Shown here: in pieces, positions 11,186-23,587 of the stretch | Layout: the number at the start of each line of letters is the position of its first letter | Position numbering within the stretch: the first letter of the stretch is position 1 | Assembly (NCBI GenBank): GCA_016800925.1 | Contig: JABCPU010000079.1 | Coordinates: forward strand, 1-64,000 | Source of the DNA: Suillus spraguei | Taxonomy: Eukaryota; Basidiomycota; Agaricomycetes; Boletales; Suillaceae | Length of the DNA stretch: 64,000 bases | Reading direction: 5' to 3' | The notes under the pieces: generated by a model | Seen by the model: only the letters and a program-made list of their open reading frames with translations | What the model was told of the DNA's origin: nothing | The model's database searches: none | Program-made: the position numbers and the translations under genes

Positions 11186-11425
11186 AGGTTAGTAAAAGTT
11201 CACACAGTCAGTCCTATATCTATGTCTGAAGGTCAGTCAGTCCAAAGTATCCGTCCATGATAAGTCAGTTCAAAGGAAGGTCAGTCAGTCCGAAGGTCGG
11301 TCAGTCCCAAGTGTCCGTCCACTGTAAGTCAGTCTGAAGGTCAGTCCAAAGTTCAATGCAGTCAGTCCTACATATATGGACGGTCAGTCCAAAGGTTCAC
11401 ACTCGGTCAATCCAAAGTTCAAGTT
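11186..11425. repeat. GTCAGTCC short-repeat cluster
   Basis: The words GTCAGTCC, GGTCAGTC and TCAGTCCAAAG occur repeatedly with irregular spacing. The longer word 'aaagttcacac' followed by 'agtcagtcc' also occurs at about 9822-9850, so two places in the intergenic region share this family. It may be transposon subterminal sequence; no flanking ends were identified. Confidence 0.6.
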
Positions 11426-11989
11426 GATGACAAAGAGCGGAAAGAGTGTGATCAAGGTATATGTTTCGGCCTTCAAAGTTTCAATATTTGATGTTCAGCA
11501 TAAATCTAAAGAGAGCTGTTTGCACCATTTCTGGTGTCAGACTGACCTTGACCTTAGAGCCAACTTGCAGTTGTTCAGAAAGGTTGATGGTCCCGGAAAA
11601 GAAGACTTCCTATCCCAGAAAATATCAGGGGAAGCATACGCGATTTTGTGCGGTTTCTCATGCAACGTATGTGAAGAATCGGTCTGGACAATGAAATGTT
11701 TGTATTTGGAACAATGGCAGTGCAGAGACGTAAAACCACATTCATAGGACTGCAGATTATCAGCCTGTACTGTACAATACATCTTGCATCTAATATGTAG
11801 TTCGTGCTAAATACATAGCGTTCAAAATCAAATTTGTCGGATATGAAGTGAAAGACTTGGTTTGCTACACCGTTACCCATATGTAAATGTCACGCTTATT
11901 TAATTGCATTGGTGCCGCTCCAACTGGCCCAGCACCATAAACCCAGATTTATACCTGAAAATACCACACTAATCGATAAAAACCTGACA

Positions 11990-13420
11990 ATGTCTCTCCG
12001 TGTATTGGTGGTGTTGGACCCTCAGTTCTCCCGTTCTTTAGCACAGGATTCTTATGGATGTGTGGACTGGGTGACCTACGACTATCCCGCCTCCTTCGCT
12101 ACCAAGCTCCTGAAAAATTCCACACTGCATGGCTTTGTCTTTCGTGGAAAATCCGAACATCTGATTAGAAACCGAGTGGGATTTATTCCGGTGAGGCTTC
12201 ATGAAAAGGTTCGGGTATTGAAAACTGGCAGCGTTTCCAAACTAATCTAGTTAATCGACGAGTTGTTATTTTGGCTTAGAATCCAACGCAAAGGAATGGA
12301 TGTGGAGTTCATGAAGTTTGGGCAATTCCGGGATATATTGATCTCATCAAATCCCGATTTCGAACGAACATTCGAAGGATATCACAGCATTTGGGGTGGT
12401 CTAGACCTTATGGTTGATCAAAGGCAAGTTTTACGTGTGGATTATCATATTCAAATTGTTATTGAAAATTGGGATAAGTGAGCAGTGTGGTGGTTTGGAC
12501 AGCCCAGTCCAACTGCAGCAATACCTCTCCGGCCTGCAGATACTGGAGTCGATTGTGCCAGTATGGCCTCCGTCCCAAGAGATGCTACATGGTTCCAGGA
12601 AATTCAATGTCATCAATGACCTTGATCAAATTGCGTCCAGGATGGCCAACTCTCCGAGGCCCCAGACCACAATCCTTTCTCGCACCGACATCTCACAATC
12701 CTTTGAAGGCTGGATTCTCAAGCGTGAAGGTAGCGATTGCAACCGTCATGTTTTATTACCAGGTCAAGTGGATCCATTGAATCTGCCACCAGATCGCGGT
12801 CAGTTCAGGTGGTTAAAGCAATCGTATGTACCTGCCCTTCGGACGCTTGGAGAATGGCGAATTGTGTTGGTAGATTGTCAGCCAGTGTTTGTCGTGCACA
12901 CGGCTCCTGGAAATGGGCAGGGGGAGTTGGTCTTCTTGCATCGGGATGCAGGCTTGTCCCTGGCAGTAATGGGGTGAGCTCTTCGACAGATCAGCCGTCT
13001 TTCTCTGATTGGTCTTAACCCGGGGATCGGCCCAGCTTGCTTATGAGAAGACCTTATGTCTTCGACGATATCATGGACCCCGTAGGTGGCACGCTCTCTG
13101 AACGCCGACAAGCCGATGAAGAACTGGAATCCTTTGCGAAGACCGTGTTGAATCAACTCATAGAAGTCGAGGAAGAATCGCTGGGTGCATCCAGCTCCTT
13201 GAGGTTGCTGGTTCGACTAGATTTGTGTGTCAAGGAAGGTCCTGATGGAGAATTTGGGTATTTTATAAATGAGGTGGAGCGTGGCTTGGGTATCGGAATG
13301 TTCAGCTCAGGGAATCCAAGGTGGACTTTGCGACTGGCTGATGAATTTGAGTGCGTATTCTCCAAGTGGGTGAATGAACGCTGTTTGGCTATGGAACGCT
13401 TGATAGAGCCGGAGACATAG
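11990..13420 (+). CDS. ATP-grasp-like protein, copy 2 (motifs intact)
   Basis: Four exons (11990-12190, 12251-12423, 12479-12973, 13036-13420) join to about 417 residues. Motifs in order are WILKREGSDCNRHV (nucleotide-binding lysine strand), QSYVPALRTLGEWRIVLV, LLVRLDLCVKEG and YFINEVERGLGIG, the last carrying the Asn-Glu expected of an ATP-grasp metal site. Exon positions match the 4.9-kb paralogue. The second intron (12424-12478) begins GC rather than GT, while the paralogue has GT at the same place. The fold is inferred and the reaction unknown. It was probably produced by duplication, with the other copy losing its metal-site residues. Confidence 0.6.
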
Positions 13421-14697
13421 TTTTGGAAGAACGCCTCACATTTCTAGTCTGGGATAGGCATTCCTGCGGTTTATCATCATGTACTAACGTTGCTATCTAG
13501 TTCATACACCCCCATCCTATTGTCACTTGGGATCCACAATCTGTGTAAGGGGATATTGTACAGGTATCATTTCAATACTAAGTAGTCAAATTCTTATCCT
13601 GTGATCCCAATATCTTTCCAGGCAGATGGCGCATTTGAACCTTTGATTTTTTGTAGATGATGCTCAGTTGTATTGATGGGCCTATGGCTGATCAAACTCA
13701 GGCTGGATATGTGAACTCTGAGTCTTCGACTGACTTGCCATTGGGGAACCTTGAATTAATTCATCGAACAGATTTCTGTATTGAAAGTTCAGTTCAGTCC
13801 ACCTTTTCACCAAGGTCATTTTGGGCTAGCATAGCGTTGCTATGTAATGTTGACTTAGATAGGACGGGTTTATTCGTTTGCTCGATGTCACCCTGCACAC
13901 ATACGTAACGTCTCAAGATCTAGCCCGCCAATTTATATTGGACCCTGATCTATTGAATAATATACACCACTCATTGCTGCCGCCGTGTTCTGTTGTCGCT
14001 TCTGTTGTCGCTTTGCTTTTGTCCTTGCTTCTTTCTGTTGTCGTTACTGTTGCCGCTTAAGAAATGCAACCGGATCTTCGGAACTTGAAAATTTACTTCT
14101 TGGACCCTTACCAGAATCCGCGATATTAGGACCTACCCGGTGATGGCCTTGGCCTTGTGGATATTTCCTGAGGATTGCGTATGCAAAATGGCTGAGTTAG
14201 ACATGTCTGGTTCAAGTTGGTGAGGATGTCCTATGCCCAATTCACCCTTGTGATCAAAATGTAAACATCTATTTCGCTTTGTGGTCATAGGTTGAGAGTA
14301 ATGTGGATGTCCTTCTGGGACTCTGCTCATGTGGTGCGGCTTGTAGCCTTGAATTGATAAAGCTGGTATCGTGTTCTCGCAAGATCCAAGCTAAAAATTA
14401 TGCTTGGAGGTAAAAGCCAGCAAATTACTGTAACCTATGTAAGTATGACTTGGAACCACACGAGTGAGGGCCTGCACACATTTGTCTGCACATATAGCCC
14501 TGGAGTTGGAACCATTGTTATTAGTAAAATTTTCAAACCTGTAATTTAACGGTAGGCGCTAAAATTTGTGTGTGTCCAGTGTCCAAGACACCTGTCAGGC
14601 CGATCTCCAATCTTGGAACCCCAGCCATACCTTTTTGGGAATTACGATACGCGCTTCGGGGTCTGGTCCGGTCAACTTGAACTTTTCTCAAAACGCA
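13421..14697. other. Intergenic; nothing recognised
   Basis: Only short open frames occur (for example plus 13657-13908 and minus 14133-14330), without motifs or plausible exon continuation. A pyrimidine-rich, cttctgttgtcg-type simple stretch is present at 13990-14050. An open frame from about 14566 leads into the following gene and could hide an upstream exon. Confidence 0.4.
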
Positions 14698-16205
14698 ATG
14701 CAGGCATCCACTGTTTCAGCCAAACAGATAAACCTTCAACATTACTGGGATGAAGCCGCTAAAATATCCAAAGATTGGCGCCCAGCACTATATCATTGTG
14801 GACCCTACAATCCAACGATGGATAGTTTTCCGGTGTTACACTCACATCGGCACGTTATCTACATCCCCGCTACTTCAAAACCCACCTGTCGATTTTTGTC
14901 GCATTCGATGTATTCGCTATGGTACATGTCTTTGAGCGAACGCTTCTCTGTACGGACCAGGTCCCAATTCTTTCAAGCATCCGCGTATCTACATCTTTTG
15001 CGCGAAGGCTTTTTTGATGAGGTTCGCGAGAAATTCTATCGCCCTACAGATCAACATCCAGGCCAACAAATACCTAGTAGTAACAAAATGAGTAGGCAAT
15101 GGATTTCTAACATTCTATTTTCATGGTCGCAAGCGATATATCACCAGAAGAAGATATCCCCCCCGGATTCTACTTGGTCGCCACCAACACAGAGTGAAAT
15201 TGATCCAACACCCACGATCAAATTGGGTGAGTGTCCAAATTGTGCGGTCTTGGTTGGCATTGAATAAGACCACAGATTGGGCTAGTTGGTCGCTGTCCTC
15301 ACAGATCGATCCTGTGGTCCAATCACTCTATGGTTTGATGCCGGATAAGACTCGGGAGCCGGTGGATTGGTTGACCATGGAGGAGGAGGCCAGAATGAGT
15401 GGAAACCCTCTGAGTCCAATTGTGGAGACGGATGAGGCCAGCTGGCGCCGATGTCTCATGATCACTCTGGAAACGCTGGAGATTCGCATCAAGGAGGCCC
15501 AAGCTCGAAGCGCTGCAGAAGCAAGGGAACAACCATCGATGGAGGCTGAACCGCCAACTCCCACAGGGCCTGATACCCAGCCCTCAGTTGCAGCATCCTC
15601 CAAGCGTCCGGCTGTAGGTTTATATCTTATACATCCGCCGAGTAAACTAATCAGCCCATAGTCTTCCACACTTGCCAACACGCAGAAACCCAAGAAAGCT
15701 AAAATTACTCAGGTATGTGCTGGTCTTTTGTCCAGCCATAAGCTCAATCCAATGGGTAACAGAAAGAAACTTCCTCAAATCCCTCGCGTAAACCCATCCG
15801 AGCCAAAGGAAAACAGAAAGAAACGTCCTTTAATCCAACTTCGAAACCCAACCGATCCACAGCCGTCGTGTCCATGTCTGCGCGGCCATCCGGGTCTGGA
15901 TCTCAGGTGAGCCATATTATTTCAGTATTGTATTAGCTTGAATGAACGTCCATGGAGGTCAGTTTTCAACCACAGGCACCACAGGGTTTGAACCTGAAAG
16001 ATCATAGTTTGCCATATCTTGAATCATTCTGCTGGTTACATGTGTTGCAGCCGGGGGCCACAGCAGATTGGACGCAGGCGGAACGTGAAGCTGAGATATC
16101 ACCGTCAGAAAAGGTTGGGGAGCACAGTTGGTCACAATTCCAGGTTAGAGTGCCTCAAAGACCCTGGTGACCACACAATATTATATTACTGGATGATGAG
16201 GCTTG
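14698..16205 (+). CDS. Hypothetical protein with basic, disordered C-terminal tail (related to the 52.6-kb AT-hook protein)
   Basis: The first in-frame ATG gives MQASTVSAKQINLQHYWDEA. The N-terminal domain of about 190 residues contains VIYIPA, RFLSHSM, LREGFFDEVREKF and SRQWISNILFSW. These line up in order with LIVMVPA, RFLNHII, IREDFIQEARM and NIQWMSSILNSF of the protein encoded at 52624-50169. Introns after IKL, SKRPA and KITQ each restore frame and lead into a Lys/Ser-rich tail (KPIRAKGKQKE) and, in the last exon, an Arg-rich segment (GRRRNVKLRYHRQKR). The acidic middle part contains a possible coiled coil (LEIRIKEAQARSAAEAREQ). Function is not known; the basic tail suggests nucleic-acid binding. 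The exact start and last exon are uncertain. Confidence 0.5.
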
Positions 16206-18188
16206 TGTAGAAGCTGATGCCGACCTCGCAGTGATATTATTCTGAGATACCTAGGGTGTTTCTTCAGCCGGCATAACCTTTGTTTTCTGTATTGACCGGA
16301 TGAATGCTTGCTAAGACGAAGCACTTAGACCCATTGAACTTGCGCTTGTAGTTTTTACATCTTTGGATTTACTACGTACATAGGTATGGCGCTCCAAAGG
16401 CCACTCTAATAAAGTGCGCGACACACAGCACCGAGTGCGTGATACACCAGCTACTAGTTACTTTATAACTTACGACAAGGTCCTCTAGCGGTCTAGGTTG
16501 ATCCTTTGTTGAGTGTCTCGAAGTGTTCGACAGCCTACTTGTAAGGTTGAAGATTTCGTCCGTTCAACAAAATCCGATATCCATTTCGTTCCACCACAGC
16601 TGCTTTCAGTCATCCTCACGTCTCTTTTGCTTTGTGCAACTGCCTGCATGCACAACAAGTGGGACTTCCCATGCAATGGCCCAATGGTGCACCTCGAGAC
16701 GTTCCTAGACTTGAACCTCAAGTTTCACACCATGGACCTAACAGCTTGACGTTCCTCATCATAGATATTGATGCAAGCTTAAATGAGTTGTTCAAAAGCA
16801 TGCAGCAAGAATTCTTCGACATTGTATGTCAGTGCAAGCCAGAGAATATGAGTGAGTTACCGCTGGAGATGATGGACAGCATAGACATGTGCATCTTTGG
16901 CAAAAGATAAATGTCACTAAGCTCCAGTAGTTGAATCTTAGCAATATTGAACATGAGGCCTGAAGGCCTGCATCTGTATGATATCAGCCATCAGCCTGAG
17001 ACTTAGTGTTGGAAGTCAACCCGTCCAAGTAGTATGTACCACTGTAGCGGAGTTACCATATTAGGTAACTCCACACAAGCTTTCGCTACAATTGTCCTTC
17101 GCACCTGTATCCATATTTTAGTTCATCTTTCACTATAACTTTTCTTGCTCACCTGGAATTTAGTTTTTATTAGAAGTTCTTATGCAGATATTGATGAGCT
17201 TCCCAACGTTATTCGATAAATATCACTGGTGCCAGCGACCCCGCAAAATACACCTAGACTGGCTCTTTCTCTAATGCTGGGTCGCACTGCGGCAATGTCG
17301 ATTTACTTTCGACGCATGTCTCATCCTACCGGCATTCAACGTCTTCATGTTGCCATGCCGCTTAACTTCGTGGAGCCTCAATCATCTTGCGTGGTATCCA
17401 AGACCCTGATAGCCCTGTATGCCCCCCTCATATTGATCCCTGGTCTGAAGATTGTTTTATTGGTGATGTGCATATTATTGTCTAATCTCTTGTACCCTCT
17501 TCTACTCACCATCTTTTCTAGTATCATACTATGGAGCTCTTATTGCCCATACCTTGCTACCCGACTCTACGCCCTTTGTATGGATGCCTGCTCGGAAGAT
17601 TGTTTTATTGCTGATATGAATATTATTGTTCGATATCTTGTTCTTTCTTCTACTTAGCGTCTTTCTAGTACCATACTGTGGAGCCTATACCTTGTACCTG
17701 ACCTAATCATCCTTTCTATGACGTACTCCCTTAATAACAACAAAGCCATGACTACTATTGACCAGGCCTTAAAAACATTTGAGGCTTGGTTGCCAATGCT
17801 GGGATGCGTGTCATGCACTCGACACTGTATCGCGCACTTCATTAAAGTGGTATTCGGAGTATCATACATAGGCATTAGAGATGGACTAGCAAATCCAGAC
17901 AGGATAATTCCAGTTACCACTAAAGAGAACGCATGAAACTTGTGACCTGGTGAAAGATGACGTTTGGTTCGAGTGTTGAATTTAAAACTTGATCGGACAT
18001 CTCCAGGTTCCTTGAACACATATCGCAACTAGCCTTGAAAGATATTTTAGACCAGCTTGACTGCTTTCGATAGAGGCTGCAATCTCGTATGTCAGGAAAT
18101 GTCTGACATGATGAGAACCCTAGTGATGATCACATATTGCGATGTAGGCAACGTAGATGATATACAGTTAAGAAGATATTCATATCTC
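16206..18188. other. Intergenic; degenerate 148-bp duplication, no confident gene
   Basis: At 17448-17537 and 17596-17685 two stretches share 'gaagattgttttattg' and continue similarly to 'catactgtggagc', an offset of 148 bp. Open frames such as minus 17654-18028 and plus 17229-17657 have no recognised motifs. The 92-bp satellite begins at the right edge. Confidence 0.4.
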
Positions 18189-21100
18189 AGGCTCTGAGAG
18201 ATGCTTCCACAAGCCGGGTCAAGATGGTCCGCGAGGAAGCACTGACTTGAAAGTATAAACAAAAAAGGGACTCAGGACAGATCTCTGAGCTTACACAAGC
18301 CGGGTCAAGGTGGTTAGCTAGGACGCACTGACATGAAAGTAAAAACAAAAAAACGACTCAGATAGATCTCTGAGAGACGCTTCCACAAGCCGGGTCAAGA
18401 TGGTCCGCGAGGAAGCACTGACTTGAAAGTGTAAACAAAAAAGGGACTCAGGACAGATCTCTGAGCTTACACAAGCCGGGTCAAGGTGGTTCGCTAGGAC
18501 GCACTGACATGAAAGTAAAAACAAAAAAACGACTCAGGATAGATCTCTGAGAGACGCTTCCACAAGCCGGGTCAAGGTGGTCCGCTAGGACGCACTGACA
18601 TCGAAGTAAAAACAAAAAAAATGACTCAGGATAGATCTCTGAGAGACGCTTCCACAAGCCGGGTCAAGATGGTCCGCTAGGACGCACTGACATCGAAGTA
18701 AAACAAAAAAAATGACTCAGGATAGATCTCTGAGAGACGCTTCCGCAAGCCGGGTCAAAATGGTCCGCTAGGACGCACTGACATCGAAGTACAAACAAAA
18801 AAAAATGACTCAGGATAGATCTCTGAGAGACGCTTCCACAAGCCGGGTCAAGATGGTCCGCTAGGACGCATGACATCGAAGTAAAACAAAAAAAAATGAC
18901 TCAGGATAGATCTCTGAGAGACGCTTCCACAAGCCGGGTCAAGGTGGTCCGCTAGGACGCACTGACATCGAAGTAAAAACAAAAAAAATGACTCAGGATA
19001 GATCTCTGAGAGACGCTTCCACAAGCCGGGTCAAGATGGTCCGCTAGGACGCATTGACATCGAAGTAAACACAAAAAAAATGACTCAGGATAGATCTCTG
19101 AGAGACGCTTCCACAAGCCGGGTCAAGGTGGTCCGCTAGGACGCACTGACATCGAAGTAAAAACAAAAAAAATGACTCAGGATAGATCTCTGAGAGACGC
19201 TTCCACAAGCCGGGTCAAGATGGTCCGCTAGGACGCATTGACATCGAAGTAAAACAAAAAAAAATGACTCAGGATAGATCTCTGAGAGACGCTTCCACAA
19301 GCCGGGTCAAGGTGGTCCGCTAGGACGCACTGACATCGAAGTAAAAACAAAAAAAATGACTCAGGATAGATCTCTGAGAGACGCTTCCACAAGCCGGGTC
19401 AAGGTGGTCCGCTAGGACGCACTGACATCGAAGTAAAAACAAAAAAAATGACTCAGGATAGATCTCTGAGAGACGCTTCCACAAGCCGGGTCAAGGTGGT
19501 CCGCTAGGACGCACTGACATCGAAGTAAAAACAAAAAAAAATGACTCAGGATAGATCTCTGAGAGACGCTTCCACAAGCCGGGTCAAGATGGTCCGCTAG
19601 GACGCACTGACATCGAAGTAAAAACAAAAAAAAATGACTCAGGATAGATCTCTGAGAGACGCTTCCACAAGCCGGGTCAAGGTGGTCCGCTAGGACGCAC
19701 TGACATCGAAGTAAAAACAAAAAAAAAATGACTCAGGATAGATCTCTGAGAGACGCTTCCACAAGCCGGGTCAAGGTGGTCCGCTAGGACGCACTGACAT
19801 CGAAGTAAAAACAAAAAAAATGACTCAGGATAGATCTCTGAGAGACGCTTCCACAAGCCGGGTCAAGGTGGTCCGCTAGGACGCACTGACATCGAAGTAA
19901 AAACAAAAAAAAATGACTCAGGATAGATCTCTGAGAGACGCTTCCACAAGCCGGGTCAAGATGGTCCGCTAGGACGCACTGACATCGAAGTAAAAACAAA
20001 AAAAATGACTCAGGATAGATCTCTGAGAGACGCTTCCACAAGCCGGGTCAAGGTGGTCCGCTAGGACGCACTGACATCGAAGTAAAAACAAAAAAAAATG
20101 ACTCAGGATAGATCTCTGAGAGACGCTTCCACAAGCCGGGTCAAGATGGTCCGCTAGGACGCACTGACATCGAAGTAAAAACAAAAAAAATGACTCAGGA
20201 TAGATCTCTGAGAGACGCTTCCACAAGCCGGGTCAAGGTGGTCCGCTAGGACGCACTGACATCGAAGTAAAAACAAAAAAAAATGACTCAGGATAGATCT
20301 CTGAGAGACGCTTCCACAAGCCGGGTCAAGATGGTCCGCTAGGACGCACTGACATCGAAGTACAAACAAAAAAAATGACTCAGGATAGATCTCTGAGAGA
20401 CGCTTCCACAAGCCGGGTCAAGATGGTCCGCTAGGACGCACTGACATCGAAGTACAAACAAAAAAAATGACTCAGGATAGATCTCTGAGAGACGCTTCCA
20501 CAAGCCGGGTCAAGGTGGTCCGCTAGGACGCACTGACATCGAAGTAAAAACAAAAAAAAATGACTCAGGATAGATCTCTGAGAGACGCTTCCACAAGCCG
20601 GGTCAAGATGGTCCGCTAGGACGCATTGACATCGAAGTAAAAACAAAAAAAATGACTCAGGATAGATCTCTGAGAGACGCTTCCACAAGCCGGGTCAAGA
20701 TGGTCCGCTAGGACGCATTGACATCGAAGTAAAAACAAAAAAAATGACTCAGGATAGATCTCTGAGAGACGCTTCCACAAGCCGGGTCAAGGTGGTCCGC
20801 TAGGACGCACTGACATCGAAGTAAAAACAAAAAAAATGACTCAGGATAGATCTCTGAGAGACGCTTCCACAAGCCGGGTCAAGGTGGTCCGCTAGGACGC
20901 ACTGACATCGAAGTAAAAACAAAAAAAATGACTCAGGATAGATCTCTGAGAGACGCTTCCACAAGCCGGGTCAAGATGGTCCGCTAGGACGCATTGACAT
21001 CGAAGTAAAACAAAAAAAATGACTCAGGATAGATCTCTGAGAGACGCTTCCACAAGCCGGGTCAAGTGGTCCGCTAGGACGCACTGACATCGAAGTAAAA

Positions 21101-22098
21101 ACAAAAAAAATGACTCAGGATAGATCTCTGAGAGACGCTTCCACAAGCCGGGTCAAGATGGTCCGCTAGGACGCACTGACATCGAAGTAAAAACAAAAAA
21201 AAATGACTCAGGATAGATCTCTGAGAGACGCTTCCACAAGCCGGGTCAAGATGGTCCGCTAGGACGCACTGACATCGAAGTAAAAACAAAAAAAATGACT
21301 CAGGATAGATCTCTGAGAGACGCTTCCACAAGCCGGGTCAAGATGGTCCGCTAGGACGCACTGACATCGAAGTAAAAACAAAAAAAATGACTCAGGATAG
21401 ATCTCTGAGAGACGCTTCCACAAGCCGGGTCAAGATGGTCCGCTAGGACGCACTGACATCGAAGTAAAAACAAAAAAAAATGACTCAGGATAGATCTCTG
21501 AGAGACGCTTCCACAAGCCGGGTCAAGATGGTCCGCTAGGACGCACTGACATCGAAGTAAAACAAAAAAAAATGACTCAGGATAGATCTCTGAGAGACGC
21601 TTCCACAAGCCGGGTCAAGATGGTCCGCTAGGACGCACTGACATCGAAGTAAAACAAAAAAAATGACTCAGGATAGATCTCTGAGAGACGCTTCCACAAG
21701 CCGGGTCAAGATGGTCCGCTAGGACGCACTGACATCGAAGTAAAAACAAAAAAAATGACTCAGGATAGATCTCTGAGAGACGCTTCCACAAGCCGGTCAA
21801 GATGGTCCGCTAGGACGCACTGACATCGAAGTAAAAACAAAAAAAATGACTCAGGATAGATCTCTGAGAGACGCTTCCACAAGCCGGGTCAAGGTGGTCC
21901 GCTAGGACGCACTGACATCGAAGTAAAAACAAAAAAAAATGACTCAGGATAGATCTCTGAGAGACGCTTCCACAAGCCGGGTCAAGTGGTCCGCTAGGAC
22001 GCATTGACATCGAAGTAAAACAAAAAAATGACTCAGGATAGATCTCTGAGAGACGCTTCCACAAGCCGGGTCAAGGTGGTCCGCTAGGACGCACTGAC
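18189..22098. repeat. 92-93 bp satellite, about 43 tandem copies
   Basis: Each unit reads 'gatagatctctgagagacgc', then 'ttccacaagccgggtcaag', a/g tggtccgctaggacgcactgaca, 'tcgaagtaaaaac', an A-run and 'atgactcag'. Counting the phrase 'aagccgggtca' gives about 43 copies. Length varies by one or two bases in the A-run. The left edge (18189-18540) has diverged two-unit repeats in which every other unit carries 'gaggaagcactgacttgaaa', and the right edge decays near 22100. Minus-strand frames of 60-100 residues (ADHLDPACGSVSQRS) are a by-product: the unit length is not reliably a multiple of three. Every unit contains TGACTCA or a variant, the core site of AP-1/Gcn4-type bZIP factors. Confidence 0.97.
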
Positions 22099-23587
22099 GT
22101 GAAAGAATAAACGGTAGGATGACGGTCCGGCTAGGACAAACTGAGATGAACGTAGACACAGTAAAAATCAGTAAGTGCTCCCTCCAAGACTTGCAGCGGG
22201 ACTTGGGTCAAGCATGATGCATAATATTGTGGGTGTGATCGAAGGAAGATGGCGACAGTCGTTCAAACAAGTTGAACCTAACATAGTAAAATTTAAAACT
22301 CCGATTCAATTCGGCTCCTTTAGGAAAGCAAAAAAATAACACTCTAGGTATAACCCTTCATAGAAAGTACGACATAGCTTTTCCGGACTTACATAAATGT
22401 CCAGTTGAACTAGGAAGTGGATATGCTCGCTTTCCATTAATCTTGTTTCTACGTTACGTCTGCCTGATGTTTGCTTAGCGGGCAAGCTGAACTTACTTCA
22501 ATTCAGTCTGATATCGATATGTTTGGTGCATATAGAATTAAAGGTTGCTTCTTGCCAACTATGCTGGCCTGCACAGATTTAAGAATGACGAGGACGGACA
22601 AGGCTAATTTTAACAGTGTACCGTTATTGACAAGGCAGCTCTATGATGTGAAGGATTCCTAGGGTAGCGTCATATACATTCTTCCTGTTTGTACTTATGT
22701 CAGAGTCAGAAACAGTTTCATTTTAAAAACTATAACTTGATCCAATTTGCAAATCTTTCAAATTCATAATGGTTTATGATGCCTCAAATCAATTGGGCCT
22801 AGATAGTGGAGGCTGGGTTAGTAATTTTCTGATATAGTATTGTACACTTGATGTCGTGTATGATTTCTTGGGAATCCCTTTGGGACTTAATAAAAGTAAG
22901 CTTAACACGAAGGCAACAAACTCTGGTCCATAAAACTCTTAGTTTCATAGTTGGGTTTGCATGTCAAGACTGAACCTTTCTGTATGTGCATGGGTGGACC
23001 TAACCCTGGATCTGCATTCTAAGAGTTACTCACTACATTCACGCTTTCTACAGATCCGTTTATTCTCTTCTGTACATAACGATTGATTGTGTGCATCCTG
23101 TCACGTGGTGCTGCAAGTTAGGACCAACCCTATGACTATGAAACTCTATAGATCTATCATTTGCAATCGTCGGGTAGCGAATCCGACCTGAATGAGCAAA
23201 TATCTTTGAGTGAAGGTAGCTTGACCCCGGCTTATCAAGGTCTGTGAAGGATGGTGATGGGCCAGGCATAGTAGATCTATCTGTAAGAGGGATGACTCCA
23301 GATGTAGGTGTCAATCAAGCGTGCTAAATTGCCGATGAATGAGTGTTATCTCAAGTAAACCAATGTCACTATCTTACATGGGAAGCTGGGATGAGGACCC
23401 GACTGCAGCTGAAGGCGGCGGGGCTGAGGTTCCCAGCTGTCCACGGGCCCATGAAACCACACGACTCACATCCACAAAGTCTACTACACGCCTAATTTTC
23501 CGAATCTCACGTAAAATAGTCAAACCAACCCTGTGCCACCGGTCATAAGAATTCCTTCGTCACAATGATTTCAAGCTGGACTTGAGA
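22099..23587. other. Intergenic; nothing recognised
   Basis: AT-rich sequence with short open frames only (plus 22471-22662, minus 23060-23314, plus 23339-23548). None has a recognised motif or splice-linked neighbour. Confidence 0.4.

Larger units (their letters stand above)
8995..11989. other. 3-kb region without a confident gene; dispersed GTCAGTCC repeats and a gene-fragment duplication
   Basis: No convincing gene was found. At 9820-9860 and 11190-11420 the octamer GTCAGTCC recurs many times. At 10525-10760 a segment of about 130 bp is duplicated. Short open frames (for example plus 9252-9512, minus 10022-10333 and plus 11376-11747) have no recognisable motifs or splice-linked continuation. 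The region between the two ATP-grasp-like genes looks like decayed repeat sequence. Confidence 0.5.

Noticed and set aside
18189..22098. Repeated minus-strand open frames (ADHLDPACGSVSQRS) as a repeat protein, or a CRISPR-like array
   Set aside because: The unit is 92-93 bp with variable A-runs, so the frame changes between units. There are no unique spacers between repeats, and the sequence context is fungal; this is a satellite.
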